Origin: Hirudo medicinalis
Lineage: Eukaryota; Annelida; Clitellata; Hirudinida; Hirudinidae
Direction of reading: 5' to 3'
Length of the DNA stretch: 50,000 nt
NCBI GenBank assembly: GCA_011800805.1
Contig: MPNW01000124.1
Coordinates: 118,671 to 168,670, forward strand
In this document: positions 37,901 through 48,148 of the stretch, one piece after another
Layout: every line of letters starts with the position of its first letter
Position numbering within the stretch: the stretch's first letter is position 1
Position numbers and translations under genes: made by a program
Notes under the pieces: model-generated
Database searches by the model: none
The model's input: the letters and a program-made list of their open reading frames with translations, nothing else
Told to the model about the DNA's origin: nothing

Positions 37901-39693
37901 ACTCGACACCTATGAAAACCGTGAAGCTTATTTCAAATGCATAACATTTATAGCTCCATGAAGTGACTTATTGGAATCTGTGTTCCTATCTAACCTAGCA
38001 TAATTTAATAATATTGCTTGAGAAGGTCATTGTGATCCCATTGAATGACTAACAGCTTCAACAGAACTTGCAGTTCCAAAGTAAGGTCTAACCTTCAATA
38101 AATTTGTGCAACAATTTGAAATGATTGTCACCAGCTGGAGTCATTAGAAGAAGCCGTGTTTTGTGATTGAGGATTTGTTTATTATTTATTTTTCATTTAT
38201 GTTTTTTAGAGTTCGTTATGATTGCTTCAAGTGCTTATTTTTGCATATTTTACAATAATAAAACTTAGTTGTTTTAGTAAATAAGCAATGTATAATATCA
38301 TTTTATTCAATCATTATTACAATGCTATTCTTTTAAATTAAGATTTAATAAGTTAATGTTAATGATTCCCTGTTGTGTACAAATTGCTTAGTCAATTGTT
38401 ATAAAAGTCATTGTTATAATTGTGATTTTTGTAGTTGAATTGAGGGTTCTGAATCTTAAAATATGTTTGATAAATTTTCGAATTCTATTATTTGATAATG
38501 ACAGATTTTAGAGAATAATCAACACAAATTAATTAATTAAGACTTCAAATTGCTAATAATTTAATCTGAATGCTAATAAAGTCAACTTATTCTTAATTTA
38601 ACATTTCCTTCTAACATTCTTCTGCTTTTTACCCTCGAATTGATTTTTTATTATCTCAATTTCTTTCTACTTAGTTAAGTGTCGGATGAGAGGGCTTCTG
38701 CTTCCCTCTCCAAAGAATATTTTCGTTCAAACCTCGACAAGTTCCACTCGGGATGCTTTTGCCAGGTCAAAAAAAAAATCCTAATTGTTTCTTGACTTTG
38801 TCAAGATTTTTCCGGGATTATCCTAAAATTTAAGTGAACGTTATTACGCAAGGAAAACGATGGAGACGGCATCGAAATTTCGAAAGCGTTTTTTATTAAT
38901 AAATAGGAGCAGACAGCTATCAAGTACGTTTCATTGAATCCAGTTGAATTGCAAATGTTGTCGACTCTGGAACAACTTGGGAATCAACAATTTTGGACGC
39001 TGAGAAACGACGAAGACAATACAAATCTGATATTCAGTAGTGGACCGATGAGGCTGAAGTTAATCAGGAAAATTTTAGAGAAAGTTGGATTTTTTTTTTC
39101 TCTTTAGAGTAAAAAAATGGCCACAAAGAATGAAAAACCCGATTAAAATCGTGGACGGTGGCAAACAGCGCGCGAAGTTTCAAGCGATTCAAAACGTGAG
39201 ATTGGAAACTGAAGTGGAACATGAGACATAAAACTTAAAAGCACTTTCTGGTGACTGAGTGAGGTCCGCACAACCTGATAGTCAACGAGGCAGAACCAGG
39301 AATAAAAAGCGTTGAAAATGAGAACACAAACAGGCCCCTTAACTTTCCGATGAGCACGCATTGATGGCAAAACCTGGGAAATAAAGAACAAACGTCAAAC
39401 GGGTGGCTTTGAAACGACAAGACCCCGACAACAACTACGACGACACTCAAGTTGGTCCACGAATGACGAGAGAGTCTTTCTTTGCCTGCCATTGAAAGTT
39501 TTTAATTAATTGTTTTCGAACAAAGCGACGATGCACGACTAAACGCGCTGATGGCTTGTTCTCGGAAACTGGATTGTCTCCACCTTTCTACGAGGGACAA
39601 ACTGGTGAGCATCCACGCAATGAACGACTCGAACGGAGTTCTTTTTGGCTGGAAAACAGAAGAGGAGGAAGGAGAATAGGAAGATGAGAACGA
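34907..39693. other. Long stretch with no supported gene
   Basis: Both strands were read. The first part is probably PEDS1 3' untranslated sequence. Local GC-richer patches occur near 35.1-35.4 and 37.4-37.6 kb; the second has an open plus frame of about 70 codons (around 37420-37600) with no recognisable protein. The last few hundred bases may be the 3' untranslated region of the minus-strand gene that follows. AATAAA occurs near 37166 and 38263 but cannot be assigned. Confidence 0.4.
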
Positions 39694-41004
39694 TCAGATG
39701 ACAGTCACTTCCTGGAGGAGAGGAATGGAGACACCAACGAAGGTGTTTTCATATTCGTCGTCCAATCTGTTCCCGTGAAGGGGTCTGTAAATGTAGTCAT
39801 ACGCGAAGTAGGAGTGCGAGGTGGACGGAAGTGAGTTGTATTTCGAGAGGATCACGTGGCGTCGACAAATGATCACGAGGCCGAAGACTGCCAGCAGGCA
39901 GAGAACGACCGTGGCCACTGAAACTCCGACTAGGACGTAAACTTGTGGCTTATGAGTCGAATTGGTCTGCTCTCTGAGAGTCTCGTTGTAGTCGTTGCTG
40001 CTGTTGTTATCGTTGGCAGCCATCTGATTCTGTCCGAGATCCTCGTAGCCCGATAGGAAGGTGTCGTTGTAGAAGTTGTCCTGCAATTCTCCCTCGACGA
40101 AGCCGTCTGAGCTGCCGGCTGCGATGATACTCTTGAAGAAGTTCAGATCGAAGTCGTTCCTGTCCTCTTGGGTCGTTTCGACTCCCTCGAATTTCAGGGC
40201 TGCTATGCTCTCGTTCAGCCTCTCGCTGTTGTCGAAGTTTGCCTGCTCGAGTTCGTACAGAGTGGAGGAGGAGAAGTTGCCGAAGATCAATCCGAAGTTG
40301 AGGCTCTCGTTGAGGTCGTGTGAGTCCACTTCGTCTTCACGGATCGGAGCAGTCGGATTTGACTCAGTGCTCGTCATCGTCATCTTCATCTCCGTCTTCA
40401 TCTTCGTAGCTGTCTTTGCTCCGTGCTCAGTCATTCTATCCATAGATTGTTGTATCTCCTTTGATGGTAGGAGACTGTTTTCCAGATGAGGGATCGACGT
40501 GGTGACATGCTGGGTGTCATGACGAGTTGAGGTGGTCTGCTCACGGAGGATCGGATGATTGGAGATGCTTTTAGATTGTGAAATACTTTCCAGTTTCTCG
40601 GACGCAAATGGCGTCTGAAAAGGTTTCACTGTAATCGGAATGGAAGGGACTCCAGCTAGTTTATTTGTGACTTCATCGACTGGATGTTTGGTGGACGACA
40701 GGAGTGCAAACATCAACACGGCGGTGGCGCTGACTGTTCGCGAGGTCTCCAGGGAACTTCTCAGCCCTTCTTGACCTCCGAATGACCTCCTCGTCATCGT
40801 CGTCGTCGTCATTACTATGGAGGTGGTGTTGTGGATGGATATTGTTGTCAGGTGTACCTGCTGTTGGTGAGTTGTTTGCATTGCAACCAACGTTGAAACG
40901 TCCGACCAAGGTCTCGAATGTCTGGGAAAATTTCCCTCCACTGCATTCGACGGACTACTGTTGTGTATCGACGGAGCTAAGTGCGGACCAGGCATCAAGG
41001 CCAT
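39694..41004 (-). CDS. Unrecognised single-pass membrane protein with a PDZ-type C-terminus
   Basis: An uninterrupted 436-residue frame. Residues 1-350 are Ser/Thr-, His- and Asn-rich with about eight N-glycosylation sequons (for example 232, 243, 264, 313, 340 and 348), which suggests an extracellular mucin-like region. A clear membrane helix spans about 355-380 (VYVLVGVSVATVVLCLLAVF core), followed by Cys-Arg-Arg-His. The cytoplasmic tail of about 55 residues has several Tyr motifs (YDYIYRPL, YENT, the latter a Grb2 SH2-type pYxN) and ends VTVI, a class I PDZ ligand. The first ATG has a good context (AAGGATGG) but no signal peptide. A weak hydrophobic segment at 93-103 could serve as one if translation starts at Met65 or Met70 (codon 40797). 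A TATA box lies just upstream. I do not recognise the family; it may be lineage-specific. Confidence 0.6.
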   Translation of the reverse strand: MALMPGPHLAPSIHNSSPSNAVEGNFPRHSRPWSDVSTLVAMQTTHQQQVHLTTISIHNTTSIVMTTTTMTRRSFGGQEGLRSSLETSRTVSATAVLMFALLSSTKHPVDEVTNKLAGVPSIPITVKPFQTPFASEKLESISQSKSISNHPILREQTTSTRHDTQHVTTSIPHLENSLLPSKEIQQSMDRMTEHGAKTATKMKTEMKMTMTSTESNPTAPIREDEVDSHDLNESLNFGLIFGNFSSSTLYELEQANFDNSERLNESIAALKFEGVETTQEDRNDFDLNFFKSIIAAGSSDGFVEGELQDNFYNDTFLSGYEDLGQNQMAANDNNSSNDYNETLREQTNSTHKPQVYVLVGVSVATVVLCLLAVFGLVIICRRHVILSKYNSLPSTSHSYFAYDYIYRPLHGNRLDDEYENTFVGVSIPLLQEVTVI

Positions 41005-41040
41005 CCTTAATTGGAATTACCCGCTGGATTTATCTCTGAC

Positions 41041-41048
41041 TATTTATA
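41041..41048 (-). promoter_or_regulatory. TATA box of the membrane-protein gene
   Basis: TATAAATA on the minus strand lies 37 bases before the first ATG of the 39694-41004 frame. A start site 25-30 bases downstream would leave only about 10 bases of leader. That hints that translation may start at a later Met. Confidence 0.45.
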
Positions 41049-41282
41049 TCTCAAAGCCTTGAATAATGTTTATACGTCCCTTATGGCCCATAGTCTATTT
41101 CCTGCATCCTATATCTCTTGAAGATCTTTAAATTATGCTTGAGTCTCTTGTTTTATTTTTTTTATTTTCGTGAAATATCTTCGGCAGTATCTCCGCTTCC
41201 TCTTCCTCGATCGATTGTCTCAGCTGAGTCCTCGATTATAAACAAATGAAAATTAAATTGAAATAAAAATCAGTCATGTCAT

Positions 41283-41475
41283 GATGAAGATGACGACGAT
41301 GACGATTGTAACGATGATTATTATGATTATGATAATAATTATATCATTATTATAACAATAATAATAACGACAACAACAGCAATAATAATAACAACAATAA
41401 TAGTAATAATAATAATAATAATAATAACAATAATAGTAATAATGACAACAATAATAATAATAACGACAATAGTGA
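41283..41475. repeat. GAT/AAT/AAC trinucleotide microsatellite
   Basis: This is an imperfect array that shifts from GATGAC to ATAATAACA units. Minus-strand frames give runs of Tyr/Cys or Leu, which are simple-repeat artefacts. Confidence 0.9.
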
Positions 41476-42060
41476 TGGTGCTGCGTATTTTGCAAGGTCC
41501 ATTTCATAAATCATATCCCATCGCTGGTCTCGAGCCCGTACCACCAGTTCAAGGACAGGAACGAGGAATTTTGTTTTAAATAAAAGCCGTTTTGAAAGAT
41601 GCTGATCATAGTTTCTTTAAAATGATGTCTCTGGCGACGAGAATCACGACGACCTTCGACCTTACAAATTATGAATTTTTAATAATTTATTTTTGTTTGT
41701 AATAATTTATTTAATTAGCAAATAATCAACGTGACATATGTTTGACAACGATTTTAACTAATACAATTTAATAGATATTGAATGAATAAATGTTAAATCT
41801 CAGAAGTCTTCACAGAAATATTACTAATGATAACAGTGGTCATCCAATTCTAACAATTTCGTTAACCATGTTAGTTATTATTGGCAAAGAGCACACATGG
41901 TCGTCGGTGGCTCCTCCCATGCCATCACATCAGATTGAAAATAGTTTCTATTGCTCTCCAGGCAGCTTCTGATACGTGAATAGGAACGTTTGTGCTCACG
42001 ATTGTTTGGTGAAGAAGTCGATTTCTTAAAGTTAATTTTAACTTTATGATTTTAAAGTTA

Positions 42061-42119
42061 ACAACGGCAACAGTAACAACAACAGCATCAAAAACAACAT
42101 CAACAACAACAACGGCATC

Positions 42120-42151
<32 letters not shown>

Positions 42152-42244
42152 CGGCATCATCATCAACAACAACAACAACAACAGCATCAACAACAGCATC
42201 AACAACAATAGCATCATCATCGTCATCGTCATCGTCATCATCAT

Positions 42245-42275
<31 letters not shown>

Positions 42276-42335
42276 AGCATCTACAACAACAGCGACAACA
42301 TCATCATCAACAACAACAACAACAACAACATTAAC
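42061..42335. repeat. Compound CAA/CAT/CAG microsatellite
   Basis: Blocks of CAACAA, CATCAT, CGTCAT and CAGCAG alternate over about 275 bases. The open Thr/Ser-rich frame is a by-product. Confidence 0.92.
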
Positions 42336-42385
42336 TCATTTGTGTGGCGCCATGTGAAAGCATCAGAGGCACCTGCTTCTTTCTT
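42336..42385 (+). mobile_element. SINE tail fragment
   Basis: GGCGCCATGTG..AGCATCAGAGGCACCTG resembles the plus-strand view of the SINE at 5100-5280 (GCGCCATAAGCATAGCTTCAGAGGCGCCT). Only the 3' tail is present. It abuts the microsatellite, as SINE tails often do. Confidence 0.4.
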
Positions 42386-42616
42386 AAAGACTGAATTTTG
42401 TCATTTTTCTTAATCTTTCACGCGCTCAGATCTTATTGACAGGTTAGAATTATTAAATTTAATTAATGTATATTATTATTATTATTATTATTTTTATTAT
42501 TTTTTTTATATTATTTATCTCTCGAAGAATTTAATTTACATGCTAATTCTTGCCCGAATCGTCGATAAGCAAGCCATGAAATGCAGGGTATCCATCCTTC
42601 TCGGAGACTTCCGGGC
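42386..42616. other. Short AT-rich spacer between repeats
   Basis: It includes an ATT run near 42470-42500. No gene was seen. Confidence 0.4.
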
Positions 42617-42962
42617 GAGATGATGATGATGATGATGATGATGATGATAATGATGACTTAAAGGTTGTGATGATGATGATGATGATGATTTAAAGGTTGT
42701 CGTGATGATAATGATGATTTAAAGATTGTGGTGATGATAATGATGATTCAAAGGTTGTGATGATGATGATGATGATGACCTTGACAGTTTAAAGATGGTG
42801 ATAACAAATTAGAGGTGCAGCCCGTAATGATGACTTTTGGAAATGTACTTTGAAGGTTGATGATGATGATGATGATGATGATGGTGAGATATTTAAAAGG
42901 TGTTGATGATGATGATGTATTTAAAGGGTGATGATGATGATGATGATATATTTAAAAGGCGT

Positions 42963-43006
<44 letters not shown>

Positions 43007-43065
43007 TGTTTAAAGGGTGTTGATGATGATGATGTTGATCATGATGATGATATATTTAAAGGTGT

Positions 43066-43101
<36 letters not shown>

Positions 43102-43105
43102 ACAA
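42617..43105. repeat. Compound minisatellite: GAT blocks separated by TTTAAAGG
   Basis: About ten blocks of (GAT)n are separated by a recurring spacer of the form TTTAAAGG[TG]TGT or ATATTTAAAAGG. This makes a higher-order repeat and not a plain microsatellite. Frames give poly-Met or poly-Asp and are not genes. Confidence 0.85.
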
Positions 43106-43189
43106 AAGGAAACTAGCGAAGCCGAAGCGACCGGCCGATCTGAATCGATGGAAATTTTCTTTCCGACGCATTCCAATGAAGGATCGTTA

Positions 43190-43378
43190 TCATCATCGTC
43201 ATCTTTATTATTTCACCTCGTTCATTATCTTCACCATTATCTTCAACATCATCATCACCATCATCATCGTCGTCGTCGTCGTCATCACAGTCGGTTGGCA
43301 AACAATCCACTAGCTCTCTTTCTACATCCATCCATCCATTTTCCATCCATCCATTTACCATCCATCCATCCATCCATC
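43190..43378. repeat. CAT/CGT and CCAT microsatellites
   Basis: A CAT/CGT array (about 43190-43290) is followed by a CCAT tetranucleotide array (43326-43378). Confidence 0.88.
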
Positions 43379-43506
43379 GCAGATGGTCTGGAATACTCCG
43401 GGATGCGTTGGCTTATCACCATGGTGATCAGATGAATCAGATGATGATCAGGTCAGATGAAGGATCGATTCCATCGCAACGACGAGGCAAAATGGAGGAC
43501 CAATCG

Positions 43507-43655
43507 ATGATGATGATGATGATGATGATGATGGTGATGTTGATGATTATGGTGATGATGATGGTGATGATGATGATGATGATGATGATGGTGATGTTGA
43601 TGATGATGGTGAGGTGGTGGTGTTGATGATGATGATGATGATGATGATGATGACG
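43507..43655. repeat. GAT/GGT microsatellite
   Basis: This is a (GAT)n array with GGT and GTT interruptions. The reverse frame reads as poly-His/Ile, which is artefactual. Confidence 0.9.
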
Positions 43656-43817
43656 ACGATGAGATGACGTTATGTTTATGGTAGAATTAATGGTTAGGGA
43701 TGATGATTGGCCTTCCTGCGAGGTCCCTTCATAAACGTTGAGGATCGTAAAAGAAAGTCTCGAATCCATCCTCAAGCGTGGATCCACAAGCAAATAAATT
43801 TGCAATCGTCTCCATCG

Positions 43818-43890
43818 ACGCCGTCGTCGTCATCATCATCATCATCATCGTCATCGTCAACGCCATCGTCATCGTCATCATCATCATCTC
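43818..43890. repeat. CAT/CGT microsatellite
   Basis: An imperfect CAT/CGT array, similar to those at 1-120 and 763-882. The unique sequence either side is short and not recognised. Confidence 0.88.
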
Positions 43891-44062
43891 CACTGTTGGC
43901 CGGTGATTCACTGCTCGGAGCAACAAGTCCAACAGAGGGAAGCATTGGTCCTGCATTGAGTTGGAAATGAAATGGAAAATCCATTCATAAACAATCCTCT
44001 GCCGAACACTCTCGAGTTTGTTATCCGAGAAATTGTTTCCTCATATTCTGATGTATTGTTAG

Positions 44063-44285
44063 TTATTATTATTATTATTATTATTATTATTGCTGTTATT
44101 ATTATTATTATTGTTGTTGTTGTTGTTGTTATCGTTATCGTTATCGTTATTATTATTATTATTATTATTATTATTTGTCATTGTTAACTGTTATTATGCA
44201 TTTTTTATTTACGTGGTTTTATTCGTTGTTGGCATAGCTAATATTATGATGATGATGGTGGTGATAATGATGATTATTATTATTA
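44063..44285. repeat. ATT/GTT and GAT microsatellites
   Basis: ATT, GTT and ATCGTT units fill about 44063-44178. After a gap there is a shorter GAT/ATT run near 44245-44285. Confidence 0.88.
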
Positions 44286-44490
44286 ACACTTGTTTATGTA
44301 ATTTTTATTAAATTAAAAAATATTATTAACATTGTTTGCGGCGTTTGATGTTATTTTGTATTTTGAGTCTTTATTTTGATCTCGATCGACGATTTTATGG
44401 ATTTGTGTATCAATTTTATGTCCTTGTTTCTTGTTTTGAATTACGGAAATTCGTTTTATCGATCTAACCTCCCGTCGGTCTGCTCAGGCG

Positions 44491-44653
44491 GTCATCCATC
44501 CGGCCATCCATCCTTCCTTCCTTCCATCCATCCATCGATCCATCCATCCATCCATCCATCCATCCATCCATCCATCCATCCATCCATCCATCCATCCATC
44601 GATCCATCCATTCATCCATCCATCATCCATACATCCATCCAATCGATCCATCC
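44491..44653. repeat. CCAT tetranucleotide microsatellite
   Basis: About 35 CCAT units occur with a few CGAT interruptions. The frame translates to a repeated His-Pro-Ser-Ile pattern, which is expected from a four-base repeat. Confidence 0.92.
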
Positions 44654-45272
44654 GTGAAAAATATCCTCAGCTTCACAGCCTCGCAGCAGAATGAATGACA
44701 AAGATGCCAATTAATCCAAAGGCGAATATCAATTTTACACTGCAATTTCAACGTGAAAATATTTCAAAGGCCTCCAGGTGAATCAATCAGGCGCAGGTGT
44801 TTCAATCGAACAGGTAATTGGATTGATTAACCAGGTAAGTACTTACTAGAAATATTTCAAGAAACCCGCTATTATTATGTGAATATAAAGTAGATGTCAT
44901 GCATAATGAATACGTAAGCATGAACAATTAATTTCATTAATAACTTAATAATTAATTTAATTAACTGTGAAATATTCGATTATTTTCGTTCGAATAAACT
45001 TTTAAAAGAATGAAAAATATCGGAAACGTCTGCAAATGGCAATTTGCAGAAATGGAGAATTTAATTAAAAATCGAAAAAAAGAAAAAGATTTAATTTATC
45101 TCCGTTCATTCATAATTGTTCTGTTGTCGTGAATTATTCATTATTCATCCAAACGTCAATTAATCATTTCAATTCACCGACGAATGCACCTAATTCACCT
45201 AACAATGCACGGCATGAGAATGGTACATTCCAGATGGGGCGCACAGCACCGGGAGGTCTCGAAGGCTGACGG
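44654..45272. other. AT-rich spacer
   Basis: No gene was recognised. The last 60 bases become GC-richer ahead of the Pro-rich minisatellite. Confidence 0.4.
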
Positions 45273-45428
45273 TTGTCCCAGGGAGTCGACGTAGGACTTG
45301 TAGGACGAATTTCACGGTCTCTTCCACTTAACGGTCATAAACACGTCACACCGATGTTTGCAGGCTCTCCGCTCAGCTCTGCTTATCGATCGATCCATAG
45401 TGGAACATTTCCTTCCAACGGAAGTCCA

Positions 45429-45568
45429 CCCATCCCTGTACCACCCTCCCCATGTCCACCATCCCTTTTACAACCCTCCTCAATTTTGCCCGTCCCTGTA
45501 CCATCCTCCCCAAGTCCACCCTTGCCTGTACCACCCTCTCCAAGTCTGCCCATCACCTCATACCCTCG
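45429..45568 (+). repeat. 30-bp minisatellite with a Pro-rich open frame
   Basis: Four full units and part of a fifth, each exactly 30 bases, have the form CCC[AG]TCCCTGTACCACCCTC followed by CCCAAGTCCA or variants. Because 30 is a multiple of three, the plus-strand frame 45273-45590 stays open and encodes a ten-residue Pro/Ser repeat (PVPPSPSPPL type) inside a 105-residue ORF. Whether that ORF is translated cannot be told. It has no signal peptide or recognised domain, and a second frame is also open across the repeat. Confidence 0.7.
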
Positions 45569-45863
45569 TGGCGTCCATATTTTTTGCTGAACACTGGTTT
45601 TATTTTAACTGGTTTTTTTTTTACCAGCAACCCTGGGATTATTGGGTGCATTTGTGTTCCGAAATTTTTGGGGACTCTAAAAATTTTATGTTGTGGTTCA
45701 TTTATTTGGACAGATGGATTTTGAATGTTTGGTCTGGAAAAAAAAGTAATATAGTTATAATTAATATTATTATTTTCTCATTATTTAGCTAATTAATTTC
45801 CTTGTCTTTCATTTACCCATGATTTGTTGAAGACGCTAGCCCGTTTTGGTAAGAATGACCTCC

Positions 45864-45888
45864 AACCTAACCTAACCTAACCTAACCT
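45864..45888 (+). repeat. Five AACCT units, interstitial telomere-like
   Basis: AACCT is repeated five times without error. It is the complement of the TTAGG repeat known from arthropod telomeres. The run is short and isolated and is followed by TTTAACCC. It may be chance or a repair scar. Confidence 0.75.
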
Positions 45889-46150
45889 TTAACCCTTCAC
45901 GAGCAGATTCATCGCAGTGACCTTTAACATGATCGCCATTTTTATTTTTTAAAATTTTTATTAATTTTTAAAATGTCTATTTATTTAATTAAAATATTTG
46001 TATATTTCTGCCAGAGAATATTATTTTTTAGTTCATAAATCAAATGCCGATGATAACATAGCATCATGTTTTCCAACGAGGATCAAGAACTGATTTGTTG
46101 CATTATTATGTTGTTATTCAGCTAATTAAACTCTGCAATGACAATATATT

Positions 46151-46282
46151 TTCATCATCATCATCATCATCGCCATCATCGTTCATCACCATCGTCATCA
46201 TCGTCATCATCGTCACCACCGTCACCATCGTCATCATCGTCATCATCACCATCATCATCGTCATCATCGTCCTCACCATCAA
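46151..46282. repeat. CAT/CGT/CAC microsatellite
   Basis: An imperfect CAT/CGT/CAC array of about 130 bases. The frames are poly-Ser/Pro or Ile/Val artefacts. Confidence 0.9.
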
Positions 46283-46362
46283 CTTTGTATGTATGGCCAG
46301 AGAAGCGAATTGAAAATCGCAGCAGTTGGTCTAATTAGAACAAACAACAGGCGCAACAATGT

Positions 46363-46427
46363 CCGCCATCTTGACACGGGGAATTCGAATGGACGACCAG
46401 ACTGGCGATCGAGCAGGACTATAAATA
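46363..46427 (+). promoter_or_regulatory. Promoter-like patch: YY1-type site and TATA box
   Basis: CCGCCATCTT (46363-46372), the complement of the YY1 core AAGATGGCGG, and TATAAATA (46420-46427) lie 50 bases apart in a GC-rich patch of about 300 bases within otherwise repeat-rich DNA. A CCAAT-type sequence lies at about 46664. Downstream, a 42-codon ORF (46527-46655) is the only ATG frame and is unrecognised. No gene has been tied to this patch. Confidence 0.3.
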
Positions 46428-46688
46428 AGCTTCTGGAAATTCCGGCGGGAAATTCCACAGCGGATTGGAAACGAGGCAGACGACACTCGGGTGATTGAAA
46501 GACCGCCAAACAAAAGTCCCGTTGTAATGACGACGATCCCTGGTCACCACCCAAGACGTCAGCGGCTCTTAAAACCCGGATGTGAAATATGCCTGTGCCC
46601 TGTGCAGGGGCTTAACCTCCTACCCTCCTCATTCCCATTCTACGTGCTTGTCTAACCGGTGGCAGCCAATGAAAAGACGTTTCAGGCA

Positions 46689-46780
46689 ATATATATATAT
46701 ATATATATATAAAATATTATATTATATATATATATAATATAATTATATATAATATAATTATATATATAACAAATATTTAT
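46689..46780. repeat. TA dinucleotide and palindromic AT repeat
   Basis: A TA run is followed by TATAATATAATTATATA-type units that are self-complementary. No coding frame is present. Confidence 0.88.
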
Positions 46781-47199
46781 GTAAATATATGTATATTGCA
46801 TTATATATTGTAATATTTAGTATAATAATATTATATAATATTGCAAATATTAGTGTATTTCAAATTATTTCCTATATTATAATATTATATTTGTGATAAT
46901 TTCTGGGGATAATTTAAAAATTATCTTGTCCTCAGGTGCTCTGGAGCTTATTTAAGACTTTTTATCCTCATTCATTAATACTTAAATGCGTGAAAATGTT
47001 TTAAAATATAAAAAACATTTCATTATTTTCTATTTATTCTTTCAAAGTGAAATAAATTTGGAGCAAATCCATTTCGTCATAGGACGAAAATTCAAATATA
47101 TAAAAATATTTATTTATTTTTTTTAATTTGTATTAGAATTAAATTTATATTTAATTTGCATCATGATCAATATTTAATTCAATTTTAATTTTAAACTCA
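46781..47199. other. Very AT-rich spacer
   Basis: No gene was recognised. A/T tracts dominate. Confidence 0.4.
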
Positions 47200-47362
47200 A
47201 TAATAATAAAAATAAAAATGACAATAATAATAATAATAATAATAATAATGACAAAATAATAATATTAATAATAACAACAACAACAACAACAACAACAATA
47301 ATAATAAATAACAATAATATTAGTAATGATAATAATAACAACAATAATAATAATAAATAAAC
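47200..47362. repeat. AAT/AAC microsatellite
   Basis: AAT and AAC triplets with small interruptions. Confidence 0.9.
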
Positions 47363-47510
47363 TCAGCAGTATTTATTATAATTCGTCACGTGCTGAAAAC
47401 ATTTCTCATTTCCTCTCAACATTCTTTTGGCAACTTCTCGTACTTTCATTAAATTTATTTGAGATTATTTTCCATGCTTTTTGCTTGAAAACGTTTTAAT
47501 TCTCTTCAAN

Positions 47511-47675
47511 AACGAATATGATCTGATATCCTTAAATACCATTGCAAAAGCGACATCTATCGACGAAATTAAATCCCAAGAATGTTTGCTAACCGACAAA
47601 TACCGAACATCAAGCATTGGTGATTCAAGAAGGAGACCACAAACAGGTCGTCCAAAAAATTGGAAGAAGATTTAA
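47511..47675 (+). CDS. Weak candidate terminal exon beside an undetermined base
   Basis: Fifty-four codons from 47511 to a stop encode a mixed, soluble-looking peptide with a basic end (SRRRPQTGRPKNWKKI). The base at 47510 is undetermined; if it is G, a pyrimidine-rich TTCTCTTCAAG acceptor would end exactly there. No upstream exon was found. A GRPK-type end also occurs in some transposon proteins. The family is not recognised. Confidence 0.18.
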   Translation, partial: NEYDLISLNTIAKATSIDEIKSQECLLTDKYRTSSIGDSRRRPQTGRPKNWKKI

Positions 47676-48090
47676 TGCTTAAATTACTAACCGTACCTGT
47701 CCGTTACTCTGCACATCTGCTTCATTCATCATCGTCGTCGTCGTCATCATCATCATATTCCTACTTATAGTTGGAACTACTGATTAATTAAAATTGCCGG
47801 TAATAATAATAATAATTTTGGAGAATGACAAGAATTGCTAGAATTTATCAAGTTATCAAGATCAAATTATATTCCAGTGAAACAAAAATAATGCACTTAC
47901 GGAATCTTTAGAGCCTTAAATATTGTTTTTTGACTTCGTTGCTTCGCAAACAACAATAAATTTATTACAATTTATTACAACATTAAATTTATGAGCAAAT
48001 TATATATGCCTTGGGAATGTCAGCCGACAATTTAACTTGTTCATCTAAGCCGAAGTTATATTTAATTTGAATTGCTTAAAAGATATATAA
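47676..48090. other. Spacer with a short CGT/CAT run
   Basis: A short CGT/CAT run lies at about 47730-47752. Nothing else was recognised. Confidence 0.4.
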
Positions 48091-48097
48091 CAATAAC

Positions 48098-48131
<34 letters not shown>

Positions 48132-48148
48132 TTTATTATTATTATTGT
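48091..48148. repeat. AAT/ATT palindromic microsatellite
   Basis: An AAT array passes directly into an ATT array, so the strand can fold on itself. Confidence 0.88.

Noticed and set aside
42044..42357. Thr/Ser-rich and Leu/Met-rich ORFs
   Set aside because: They translate the CAA/CAT microsatellite and have no unique flanking domain.
42617..43105. A CRISPR array
   Set aside because: Repeats and spacers are both simple GAT-derived sequence in eukaryotic DNA with no unique spacers.
42962..43435. 157-residue ORF starting with poly-Met
   Set aside because: It runs through GAT, CAT and CCAT microsatellites; no unique segment looks protein-like.
43437..44657. Several His-, Asp-, Leu- and Ser-Ile-His-Pro-rich ORFs
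   Set aside because: Each coincides with a simple repeat and changes meaning with frame.
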